Shown: positions 1 through 12,440 of the stretch, piece after piece | Numbering within the stretch: the first letter of the stretch is position 1 | Layout: each line of letters opens with the position of its first letter | Source of the DNA: Rhopalosiphum padi | Lineage: Eukaryota > Arthropoda > Insecta > Hemiptera > Aphididae | Assembly (NCBI RefSeq): GCF_020882245.1 | Contig: NC_083598.1 | Coordinates: 48,893,858-48,957,857, forward strand | Reading direction: 5' to 3' | DNA length: 64,000 nucleotides | Made by a program: the position numbers and the translations under genes | The notes under the pieces: generated by a model | What the model saw: only the letters and a program-made list of their open reading frames with translations | The model's database searches: none | Told to the model about the DNA's origin: nothing

Positions 1-148
1 GAAGGAACACGGAAGCAGACCAAGGCAAGGAGGTCAAATAAAGTTGAAATCGGCTTCGTGGCGCCAGGAAGAGATAGTAGAATTTTTGAGTGAATTAAGG
101 ATAAAGGAGAGTAGTCGTGGAAAGGATGCTGTATCTTGAGAACTATTA

Positions 149-156
149 TATATAAA
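149..156 (+). promoter_or_regulatory. putative TATA box of left-edge gene
   Basis: A perfect TATATAAA lies at the start of a GC-balanced block that ends in a splice donor at 582. Transcription would be expected to begin near 178-182, but there is no clean TCAGT initiator at that spacing; the nearest TCAGT is at 200-204. TATA-like strings are common in this AT-rich DNA, so the call rests on context. Confidence 0.35.
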
Positions 157-179
157 CATACGGTCGGGTGCACGTGAAA

Positions 180-581
180 TCGGAAATTTACTACCGGACT
201 CAGTGCCTTTCCGGGTGGACGGAGGCATTTGTACACGTACGCGCGAACAGCAGTATAATAATATACAGCTACTGTTTTGGGTTCGACGGGTGCGCTTTTG
301 GTGTGGCGATCGATCGATCTGTGCGCATTCAACACGAAGATTTATTATTGTAACTGCGCACCACTAAGATATATTGTCCAGGCGGATTCTACGATCTTCG
401 TGCTATCCATCTCCATCTCTCCGGACTTGTTCTTCACGCGTACCTACCTGATAGCAGTTGTATACATATATTACACACTCATGGAATGTCTGGAAGTTGA
501 AGCGTTTGAATAAGTTTTTATGGTGGTTACAGAAGTGATGGCGAAACAAACGCAGAAGAAGTGGCAATCTAAAGTGGACAG
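180..581 (+). other. candidate first exon (5' leader) of an unidentified gene
   Basis: This block is clearly less AT-rich than the following 20 kb and ends with ACAG then GTTAGT, a plausible donor at 582. Within it, an ATG at 481 opens a 10-codon uORF ending in TAA at 511-513. A second ATG at 520 follows an in-frame stop. I infer a transcribed 5' leader of a plus-strand gene. No downstream exon was identified, so the product is unknown. It could also be a distal non-coding exon of the eag gene whose coding start is at 63047, which would imply an intron of about 60 kb. Confidence 0.4.
520..581 (+). CDS. possible first coding segment, unknown protein
   Basis: From the ATG at 520 the frame reads 20 codons plus 2 nt to the donor at 582. 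The peptide is basic and polar, beginning MVVTEVMAKQ and ending KWQSKVD, with no hydrophobic signal sequence. A second in-frame ATG at 538 could also be used. An in-frame TAA at 511-513 argues that translation cannot begin further upstream in this frame. I do not recognise the sequence, and with only 20 residues the coding call is weak. A 10-codon uORF six bases upstream would affect initiation if the exon is real. Confidence 0.3.
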
Positions 582-3500
582 GTTAGTTAATTGAAAAAAA
601 TTAATTAGAGTCAATTGGGTCATGTAAAAGTTAAAAAAATTAATAAAAATAAAACATTGTTAAAATATTAAACAAACTGCAATATATGTATAATTATTTA
701 ACTCTAAAAATATAGTGTATAATATTATGGAGACAAATACTAACAAAACTATAAATATATGAAGTCTATAAGAACTTAATTTGTATATACCTACCTTTTT
801 ATATAATTAACTATATCATACATAATAAAGTGATAGTGAACATTTCAATGTTTTAAATATCAATAACTAAATATTTTATTAAAAATAAATCCTATACTAT
901 TACTTCTTATTAAACATTATTTCAATGTGGCTATGGATATAATTCCATTAAACTAGAATTATAATCAAATAAATTTTTCAATCACTTTGAATATTGAAAT
1001 TATAACTGTGTGTAAAGGAGATGCTTAAAAAGTGTTTAGAAAATCTGGTTAATACCTCGGTTTTTCGTTTTTTAACACCGTAACTAATGAAAGATTTATG
1101 AAAGACTATTGAAAGATTCAATTCCTTATACAAATTATAAAGATAATATGATAGATTTTAGATTATGAAACTACGTGAACTAAGAAAATTCATTTATAAA
1201 ATACCGCATAAAAGCTGGTCAAACAAAAAATTTATAATTAAGAATTATTTTTCTTTTACAGTATAATATAACACACACATGCAACTCAATCGAATATTTT
1301 CTTAAAAAAACAATTTCTTGTAATGTAACCATAATAATATAATGGCCTTGTTCAAATAAAATAAAATACAACAAACAGAAATGTATACATCAATAATAAG
1401 TTACCGGTTTCTCATTATTATTATTTTTTTGTCGCCGTCTAATTCTTCGATTTTGCTGTTACGCGTTCCTTGTTCAAATATCACAGTTTCACAACAAGAA
1501 TTTGTTTATTAGATAATGCGGCACACTAACTAATGAATTTGTTTGAACCAATTGTTAATATATAATATATAATATTCATCTGAATTTAAATATAATAATA
1601 TAAAAAATTTAGACGTTTTAATTTAAAATCCCAAACAAAATGCACTTGAAATTCCAATTAACATACCTACTAAAATATGATAAAAAATATTTTAAATTCA
1701 TAATATGTTATTTTTAATATTTAAACAAATTTAATAAGTATAAAGTCTTATGAAAAACAAAAACTTTTTTTTTTTTTTTTATTAAGTTAGAAAAAGAAAT
1801 AAGACAAATATTTATTTTATGGGTATTTACTAAAATTACTAAAGAAAAGCATACAGTTATATTTACAGTCTGTAAAAAATTAAAAATAAATTCATGAAAC
1901 GCATGTTAAGCATTGTAACATTGTTAAAATACCTTAATTCGCACACAGCAATAAATAAAAAAAAGTTACCTAAAAACAAACAAACAAGTTACCAAAAAAA
2001 AAAAAAAATTAATTTAATTTAAAAATAAAAATAAAAATACTAATTAAAAGTTTCAAAATTGAATTCATTATTATATAGTTCAAAGGTTGAGCTAGAAAAT
2101 CTAGATCTAACATAAGCTAAAAAATATATTTTTGTACAAATTTACTAACATAATTGTAATAATAAGTACATATTAATTATTATTTATTAGGTAATTCAAG
2201 TTGGTAAAATTAAAAAAAATAAATAGTAATTCGATTTTTTTCATCAACAAAATAGGGGTATAATATTCTGCGCAAGGGAGTTTTAAATAAGTGTGTCATT
2301 TATACATTACTTACTGTTACATTGATTTTGTACTTTTCCTATACTTAAACTTATGTTACACTAATTATGCTACCGTTACTAGTTATAATATAATATATGT
2401 AGAGTATTAGCCGTTTATAATGTATAATCATGATAGTACGTTTGTTTATGCATATAATCATTTTTATTATATTATTTGAACGTAAAAAACAATGAATAGC
2501 TCGTTAATTTAATTATATTCTCTTATAAAGAATGGTTTCTTATTATTATTACACCGCAAAGTTTAAATTCATATTGAACTTGTACGTAACCTGGCCACCC
2601 TTCTGTCACTGCTGTACCCTCGCTGTTACTATGCCCCCTCATTATTTTTCCGAAGCGCACCCTTTACGTTTAACAAGTTATCTATTACACAAAATTAAAA
2701 TTAAAACAATTAATCCGTTAAATGTAATTATATCATCATGTTTTTGATTTTTATTTATGTATAAATAATTAAAAAAAAATGTCCATTGTTTTTCATAATG
2801 TTTTTTTATTGTTTTTATAATGTTTTATATCACATTCTGTTTTATATATATTATTTACTCTAGAACCATGCGACAATACCATAATATAACGTATACTTCA
2901 TTATTACACCAGTCTTTTCAGATTATTAAATAATTTATCGCTTTTATCATTCGCTAAATATAGTTGGATTTTTCTTGTATAACAATATAATAGACTGTTT
3001 CTGTATTTTCCTAATACTGTTCTTGCGAACACGGAATATAGTTTTTTAATATTATTATAAAATAAAAAATAAAAATTGTCATTAGAAAAATTAAATGCAA
3101 CTACATTGCACAAATAATGTTATGAAGGAGATCGCTAGTGAAATGGATCACTCCGTATACTTACTATTTTGAGCTATGGATAGGGTCCGATGGGAGAGTG
3201 GGTGAAAGTCTGTTCTGCAAACATTTTCCTAGCGTTTCGTTCGCTGCAGAAGAGCTCACACTTTGGTCTCGGTGACATACGGTGCAGGCATGGTATAGTT
3301 ACTTATTAGTTTATTTATTATTAAATTATCATTATTATACGTTTATACTGTATATGAATGACATAAGCTATGCCACACTGGACCCAATTGTCGCGTATAA
3401 TGTCTGTCTGGAGATCTTAATCGGCTATAATATTACTCTCGGGATGACGCTGCTTCATTTCGTGTTGAATTGTCCGTAAAATCATGCCATAAATCTTCCA

Positions 3501-4969
3501 GTACGACAATAATATTATTATGTCACACTATTGTAGTTGGGTCGAGTACATGCGCTTAACGTGCGTATGCATAATATGAGTGATTGTGGATTTTTATCAC
3601 GAAGTCGTCACGACTTTATCATGTTAAGGTAACAGCAATGTTGTCCAATATTGTGATTCGAGAGAGGATTTAAAAAATAAAAATATATTTTGTTGAGTCT
3701 ACGTATATTTTTTTATCTATGTTATTAATTACAGGTATTATACAATGGCGTCATGTGTGGATATAAAGGGTTTAATACTTTCGCATCTCACAGAAGAGAT
3801 TTTTAATTTTTAGAATTGTTATTGATGGACGTTTTTTATTCACACAAATAATACAATTTTGATAATTTTGTTTGTATTGAATTTTAAACTTGAAAACAAT
3901 TTTAATTTAAACTCATCTTAGCATTAGATATATTTACATAACATTTTAAGAACATTAATATTAACTATTTTAAACTTTCTTCTTCATCTAATTTTGCTTT
4001 ATCATTCTTAGGTTAAAAACAAATAATAATCTTTTAACATCATGTGCAATTATGATTTAACTTTTTTTTTTTAAATAATGTTAATTATAAATGAAAGTTT
4101 CGTTGTGCATAATAATGATTTTTAAATATGAGAGCATACATATTTCCTAGTAGTTTTGATTATATAGTTGGTTTATCTGTGAATTTGTTAGCATTATGAA
4201 CACCAGTGGGGCTATCAAATAACCGTCCAAGCTTATGTGATATTTTCACAACCCCATGTGATGCAGCTTCGAGCAGGGATCGACACCCTGGGGATCTTAT
4301 CGTCTCTTGGGTCATTTTTTTTTTAATCGCTTCGATTTCAAGGATGTCAAACCTTCAGTATGTGTTATATCTTTACGAATGTGCAATATATAATGACACC
4401 AGTATAGTGACTTTACCTCTCCTCAAATTATTACAAGCCTCCTAAAATAATAATCAATCCATTAACTAAATATTTATTTGATAATTATTAAGAATTATTA
4501 TCTAAGTGTTGATCGAGTGTTCTTAAAAAAAATTATAATTCTGCTAGTCGTTTTTATCAACATTCAATGAAAATATAAGTTTTTGGAACACGTATCTAGC
4601 ATTATATTATATTAAATTACCTTTTGAATTTAGAATTTAATTTTTTTATTATTCAATTAATACAATATAATGTAAAAAGTAGGAAATAGCAAAAATAACC
4701 TACACCTTTAAACCAAGTTTGTGATGGTGGTAGGGATTTATATAGTATACATAATACACGATTAAATTAAATTGTATAACATAATAATTAATAAATATAA
4801 TTAAACTATGAGCATAGTTTTATCTTATTAAACAAAACATCATTGATACAATTCTTTATCTTAATATTATCATTAATAATATTTTTTTTTTACATCAATT
4901 GGCAAAGAGTTGAAATTAATAAGACTCAGATAATTTATGAACTTTTAACCAAAACATGTATTAGTGTAT
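582..4969. other. AT-rich non-coding stretch
   Basis: Very AT-rich DNA with A/T runs (for example T14 near 1767) and no credible gene. Two less AT-rich patches occur, at 3120-3480 and 4200-4300. The second holds a plus-strand frame (4206-4300, NRPSLCDIFTTPCDAASS...) that vaguely resembles a retrotransposon endonuclease remnant, but I cannot support that firmly. Confidence 0.6.
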
Positions 4970-7140
4970 TTATATAGCTTTAATATAAAGTAATCTTACT
5001 TTCTTTATGGGTTTATCATTCTGTTTAATAAAGAAAAAAACTAGACTTTTTTCTATACAAATATTGCATAGCATATTTTTGTAGGGCAATTTAAACGGAA
5101 GCACTTTAAAATTTTTATAATTTAAATATGTAGACCCAGTGAGATTGTACGTTATTAAACACATACGAATTGTGCTATTTTGCTGTACCTTTAATGGATT
5201 AAGAACATTTTTAGAAGCACTACCCTAAATTACTATACCATATTGCATTACAGATTGGTATAATGAAAGATAAGCTACCCTTAGAGTATGAAGTGAAATA
5301 ATTTTTAGTTTATAAAATTTAAACATTATAGAACACAATGTATCTATTAAACTATTTATATGAATGTTCCACTTAAGGTTTTAGTAAAATATTAGGCTCA
5401 ACTATTTAATCATTTTAATTATATAATTGTTTGGGTAGTTACACTTTAATACGTTTTAAAATTTATGTAAAGTGATTTCTTCAAACGGTGATAAAATATG
5501 ATTTATTGAAAAAAATCATGAATTTTGTTTTGGCAAAATTCAAAGATAGATTTTCATTATTTAACCACTTAATTACTTTATTAAAGTTTAATTCAGATTT
5601 TTGTATTAGATTTTACTAATTTGTACCAAATAATAACATAAAATTACTATATACATCGCCTGCATACACAATTATTTTTCCATAAACATTCATATTATCA
5701 TATAAATTATTTATAAACATAATAAACAAAATTGGACCAAAGACACTTCCTTGTAGTACACCATGCCAAGTCCTATCCTTAAACACCATTGACGTTATTA
5801 ATTTGTTTCCTCTTATTAGGATAATTTTAAATCAGCTTAAACAAATTTTACTAATAACGTAGCTACTGAAAACTTTAAAAAAACTACAATTTACCGTACT
5901 GAAAGCTTTCGCTAAATCGTAAAATATAGCTAATTCTTTATCATCTTTATCGAATGTTTTTAATAAATATGCTTTGATAACATATAAAGAAACTTCGGTA
6001 CTTTTTCTAGGTCTAAGATCATATTGGTTTTTTGAAAAGTGACTATTTATTTTCTAAATAAATCTATCTGACGTGCTTTGATCATTTTTTTAAAAATGTT
6101 TAAAAAGTTACTCAATATATTATATTATATTGGTCGGCAATTGTTCATATTATTTTCTTTACCTTATTCTGAGGTTTAATCATCACTATTATGAATTTAT
6201 CTGAAGATACACCACGTTGCAGACTTAAATTAAGTATATGTGTTAAGAGGTGTAATAATATATAAGGTGCTATATTTTTCAGGATTTTAATATTAATTAT
6301 ATCGTAACCACGAGCTACTTTAAAATTGTTTATTATGTTCATGATTTATATCGAATTTATTTTGAAAAAAATAATGTATTGAAATTAATCTTAGATAATA
6401 TTTTTCATCAGTATCATGGTCAAAACTTTCTTTTATATTATTTGCTAAATTCTATCCGATTATGAAAAAATAATTATTCAAATTATTAAGTGTAGATAGG
6501 GTTTTTTATGTGTACCTATCAATTTATTCGCCGTTATAATTTATTTAAACGTTTTATTTCGTCTTTATCAGTATTAGGTTTTTTAGTTAAATATTTTATC
6601 AAATTCTAGATCTCCGGAAACACGTTAAAATCATTATAATAATTTATGTTAGCCTTTTTAATTATACAATTTAGATTATTTCTATATTTTTTATAGTATT
6701 TAATTTAATTGCTGTTGTTTCGATGTTTTTTTTTTGTTTTTAAAGTTGATTCTTATTTTTTTCGAACTAAGAACAGAAATCCTGATGTCATCTAATTTTT
6801 AAACAACAATATTTAGATTTAGGTATTTTAAGACTCTTTGAACTATGTATATCAATGTGTATACTGTTTATATAATAATTAGTAGGTACTTAATTTATGT
6901 TACAGCTATTATATAGAAATCAATTAATTTCTTATCATTTAATATATTATATCTTTATTCATCATTTTAAATTTAATACTCTCAGATTTCATGGATTTTT
7001 GTTTCTCTTTAATGAAAATCGGAATAGATATAAAGGTAGTAAAATGACCAGAAAAATCTGTTTGTAGTACACCAGCTTCAATATGATCAAATAATTTTAT
7101 ACTTTTATTTACTTTAATGAATATGTAATCGATACATGCG
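4970..7140 (-). mobile_element. degenerate non-LTR retrotransposon (endonuclease C-terminus plus reverse transcriptase)
   Basis: On the minus strand this is a decayed jockey-like LINE. Near 7140-6960 is an endonuclease C-terminus reading CIDYIFIK, then AGVLQTDFSGHFTTF, where the usual SDH motif has become SGH. RT follows: APYILLHLLTHILNLSLQ (6145-6342), motif A FYDLAKAF (5901-5924), motif B as GVLQGSVFGPILF (within 5692-5770), and motif C as YAGD instead of YADD (5655-5666). The RT C-terminal region follows (YLSLYQSVMQYG, then GSASKNVLNPLKVQQN, near 5280-5165) and ends about 4970. Frames shift repeatedly and stops interrupt it, including a probable Trp-to-stop before GSASKN. Two catalytic aspartates are lost, so it is inactive. 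The first ORF and the endonuclease N-terminus are missing, typical of 5' truncation. The exact ends and the clade are uncertain. Confidence 0.85.
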
Positions 7141-7649
7141 TTTTTACTAATATAGTATGCCTTTATGCATACAAAGACGCCTAGGTACCTATATGCAATG
7201 TTTTATTTTACGCCCTAGCGATAATATAATTATATAATATTTAATATTATAATAATATGAGTGAGAGCAGACCACCACTATTTTTAGGCGTCTGCATTTA
7301 TCTCACTGCAATACAAGACAATACTTTCATCGCAGTATAATATGAAATACGAGGAGTTTGAAAATTATATTTTTCTCAAATATCCAAAACTCTTCATTGT
7401 TTTACGTTTTTCGTCAAGTGCAAGTTCTTAAATGTAAAAATAAGAAATAAAATTAAAACTTGTTGTGCTCTGTTTAAGATGAATAAAAATTATGTATCCA
7501 TACACCATTTGTAGGCGGCGTTACTTTTACGCCGACCCATTATTAGTTAACATAAATCAAACACATAAAATTTAAAAGAAAGCTAAGTATAACACACGTT
7601 TATATGTGCTTTACGTACATAAGAAAAGTGTCGTAACGAACTACTCACC

Positions 7650-7809
<160 letters not shown>

Positions 7810-10365
7810 GCGGCGTCGGAGGTGTAGGATGGTGGTATTGCCAACCTCACCCTACACATTAAAAAATTAAAAAGCTATACAATTTAAAAAAAGGTTTAAT
7901 AATTTATATCAGTAGAATGTTGGACGTTTCACAAGTTTCACGAAACCCATTAAATTGCATATTATCATAATATTTGTAGAAATAGTCGGCCTTCTCCCGA
8001 GAAGGAAACTGAAGCCACCTCTGATGTTACAAATTATTTTCGCAGAAATAATGTCCATTTTTGTCAAAAGGATTATAAAAAACATGTGCCATTATATTAT
8101 ATTGCTAAAAATGTATAGTTAATTGTAGATAAATGGTGGATTTCTTGAAAAATTTTTTAAGTCCACTCTGATGTAATATTTTTTTTTTTTTTTTCAATTT
8201 TACTACATTTTTTTTTACTCGTAGTTTTAATTTCCTAGAGATACTTACTTTTTGGATATTTTTCCAAATCTAAATTTTAAGAACATTCATTACGGACCAT
8301 CAGCATAGGATATTGTTTTGTGTATACATATACAATATTTATTGGTGCTAGTATACGTATACTAGAAATGTATACCTTTGATAGATCATATTTTATTTAT
8401 TTTACTATAACATAAATAATATAATACATACAATTTAATCAATTAATGTATAATTATATTATTATATCATACATTTAAGAACTACATTTTCAACACTAGC
8501 AACAGCTTATATATTAGATGTGGAAAAAATTGTGATTTACATACTAATTTTTGATTTTAATATTGTAATTTCGTAAAATACATAATATATCATAAATAAA
8601 TACTCTTGACATACATTCGATGCATTGAGTCTTTTCCACAGTTGTTGAGCGACAATTATAAAATACGGAACACAAGATCCCCGGATAGTGCTAGGTCAAT
8701 TTATAAATGTGTACGTGTGTTTATATGTATATGTGTGTAAATGGAAGTGTGTGTGAGTTTTATGTAACCAGTACGCGTAACGTGGTTTCGGCGTCAGATT
8801 CGCATCGAATAATAAAAATGAAATATACCACATGTAGTGTGGTCGAGAAAAAAAAATTCAAAACAGAAAACGCAAGACAGAAATCAATACAATAATAGGG
8901 GTGAAATCGAATCGTTATTACCGCGAGAAGAAAAGAAAATCCATTAACGATTCGATGTAGCAGCTGCAGTACCGACATGGTACCTACCTACTAAGAATGT
9001 ATTTATTGCGGCTGAGAAGGATACAGAAATTTCTGGAAATTTTTAAAAATTAATTTTTATATGCATTAGTATTACAATGTTTTTTTCTTCTATCATTATA
9101 TAATTAAAATAACGTAAATTATACAAAATATAGTTAAGAATAAGTGAGTACTGCAAACAAAACCGATTTTTCCATAAACAAGAAGCTTAGTTCTAGGCTA
9201 TTGTCCAAAATTCCAAATTTAAACTGTATACTTGCTATCTGTAATTGAATACATGAGATATGATCCAAAAAATATAGGGATAAAGAAAAACTACTTATCA
9301 TTAAAGAAAAGTTTTGAGAAAAATTCACAGATTTATTCGAATTCAAAGTGGGGAATACGAGAAGCATAAAAACAATGATAGAAAATTTTTGTTCGATAAC
9401 CCAATTATCAGATTGTTCATAAAACAATAAAGTGTTTGAATTATATTGATCACATTTTGTGAGCTGAGGAAATACTTATACGACGTTTGTGATTTTAAGA
9501 AAATCGCATTCTGTATTATCGTTAACATGAAGCGTGATATTTACGGACAAAATAAAACTTTTACTCTAAGCTAATGGACAAATCGATAAAAAAAGTAGTT
9601 TGACCCTCTCACAGTAAATGTGCGTTCAATATTAAACGAATATGATAGATATTATTACGTTATGTCGATAACATATAGAAAAACGCAGTAGGTTTTAATC
9701 TGACATGGTGCAGTCACCAACAAAAAAGGACCAAAGAGTCGCTGTTCAGAAATATTATTATCTATTTTCATTGTCATTTCGTGTTTGACATATTAATCTT
9801 ATTGTATTGTCCATTTTGGTAAAAAGCGTCCACTTAAAAATTCATATATTTTGAGTTTTGTTTGATCCGTGGTAGTTGTATATTATAATATGCATATTAT
9901 TACAGCTTAAATGTTCAGAGCCAAGGAAACAAGATAATACATAATATTGTATTAATAATTATACCGTAGTATTTTCTATATAATTATTATTGTCATCAAC
10001 ATAATATTGTATAACGTTTGTGCGTTTTATAACATATTTTTATTAAAACCATAATATATCGTTTACATGATTAATTATTATATTATTCTTTTCGCCATCG
10101 GTGTAGGTCGACAAGTTTTTCATTAGCCAAAGACGTTGTTGAGAAAAATCGTATTCATAATAAAAAAAATGAACTTGAGTTAATAAGTTAATTGTAAAAT
10201 GTAATTTTTATCAACTTTTATACTATTATAATTACTCCAATTTAACATTTTTTTCTCTCTTTTACTTATACAACCGAGTTGGAATTATTCATTAATAATC
10301 TCCCAAGGCGACTGTTCATGGTGTGCATACATAATTATTACGACAGAATACGGCAAGATAATAAT

Positions 10366-10368
<3 letters not shown>

Positions 10369-10399
<31 letters not shown>
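10369..10399. repeat. (AAT)n microsatellite
   Basis: About ten copies of the AAT trinucleotide, flanked by AT-rich sequence. Confidence 0.95.
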
Positions 10400-12299
10400 T
10401 GAACAACGTAAGATTTATAAAAGCTGGCTGAATGTGGTGGCAAACGAATGGGATATCGTTAAAGGCGGACCGAAAATGGCAGTGTAATAACTTGTGCACT
10501 TCTTAATATTATTCTCCAGAAATATAAAATATTATAAATATTGTTAACAAGAGTTGAAGATGGATTAAGACAAGTGATCAGGGGCAATGTGACAATCGCA
10601 CGGTAGCTGATCGATGTAAGACGCAACACATTGTTGCCCAATATAATAAAACAAAAAAACCATACAATCTGTAATAATAAGTAATAACCATCATATTACA
10701 TGTGCTAAAAAATATTGATCTCGCAAAAAAAAAGAAGAAATTATACACTTCGGTACACCTTCTATGGATTGAATTGGTCTTTATTTTTGGATAGTATATT
10801 ATATTTGACTAATCTTTAAAATTTAAAAGTACAATTTTCTGTTCACCTACTTATGCGGTAATTAGTACAAATGTCTGTGGGGGCTGAATATCAAATTGAT
10901 TTGCACCTATGTTTAAGTTGTTCGCTACGCTCGTCAATATCATACTCAATCCCCAAAATTATGCTCTATATTGTATATAATATAATTTTAAATAACGTAC
11001 ACAATTCAACATTTGAATATTAGTTATTATAGTTATCTAATGGCTGGAATTTTCTTGCGAAGATCATTTTATCATTAATCTGTAACAATATTATTTCACT
11101 TAAATTTACTGTGCTTTACTATTTAGACACTTTAAAAATATTAATAATTTAAATAAGAAGTTGAATTTAACATTTTGAATGATTTTTAGAAATACCTTTT
11201 TAAAATAAATTTAACTATGTATGTATTTTGTTAATATTAATTTTTTAAGCAACATAACTGAAAATATGTAGCTTAAAGTATTAAGAATAATCATTATGTA
11301 TTTATTAAGGCTAAACCTAAACATAAGACCTTGTTGGGAGATTCTAATTTAATGATATCTACGCCTTTACTCAGATTCTCATTCTAAAAATAATATTAAA
11401 ATGTTATGTAATGTTTACAAGGAAATAACCTGAGTACTTTTTAAAAATATTTTTAATTGATTAAATATTTCAGTTACCGAGAGTTTGAGTATACTCGTTT
11501 TCAATATCTAATGAAAATTAGAAATTTAAATTTACGTACTTTTGGAAATTGTTATTATTATAAGTAATAGTTTATGATGAGAAATTTTTAAGAAAATTAT
11601 TTTCAACATTTTGAGAATGTCAACATGCATTAAAATTGATAGGTAATATAAAATGAAGTGTAAAGTTTCAAGTTGAATGTTTGTTGAATTACAAATTTGC
11701 AATAAAACATTAATGAAATTATTTAAAAGAAAGATTATATAATATTATCGTCAAAATGTTTATGTTATATCCCAGTATTTGAGGTCATTAGCTATTTAAA
11801 AATGCACTACAATATTTTCATCTATAACTGATTGACGGAATCATACAATTAATCAGCATTTTTTTATCAAAATTATTTATTAAAATAAATATTATAAAAA
11901 TATGTATATTGTATCATAGATACAGTACCTCGGGTATCGTATATATAGATACTGTATTTAGATAACTTTTTTCAAGTATCCTACACTCTACTTATCATCA
12001 TGGTATGTTTAATGTTTTTATAAGTACTGATATTACCTAAATTAAATATCTTATGATTTGAAAATGTTATAATACATTCATAACTAATAACCATTTGGTG
12101 TTTTAATTAATAACTAATAAAATACTTCCACACCATCTCTTTTGATTGAATCCGAACAGAAACATTAACGTATAATCCCCGTGCTCGATGGAATACTAAT
12201 AATAATATGGTCTTCAAAAGTGTCACGTGATTTAATAATTACTCATTATATTATACATAGACCCGAGATGCAGTTGCTGTGATTAATATATTTTCTGTT

Positions 12300-12440
12300 C
12301 TGAGAAACCTAAATCCTTGGCGCGCAAGGGGATCACGCGCCGTGGCGATAACACGAGCGACGATTAACGTCGTCGATGTCGTAACATCCTTGTACAATAC
12401 CGATAAGGATAAACACAGCTGCAGCTGGTACGCATTAAAT
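12300..12440. promoter_or_regulatory. GC-rich putative cis-regulatory island
   Basis: A short GC-rich patch in very AT-rich surroundings. It holds an inverted repeat (GGCGCG, 11-nt spacer, CGCGCC), CGTCGTCGATGTCG, GATAAGGATAA, and the tandem E-box CAGCTGCAGCTG at 12416-12427. No long reading frame or splice signals suggest an exon. Clustered binding-site-like motifs with preserved GC content suggest an enhancer; this is inference only. Confidence 0.3.

Noticed and set aside
4206..4445. Possible endonuclease-like remnant (NRPSLCDIFTTPCDAASS)
   Set aside because: The resemblance is too weak and the expected catalytic motif is not identifiable; noted but not called as a mobile element.
9134..9427. 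97-codon minus-strand ORF
   Set aside because: Ser/Phe/Leu-rich product typical of AT-rich chance frames, with no recognisable motif.
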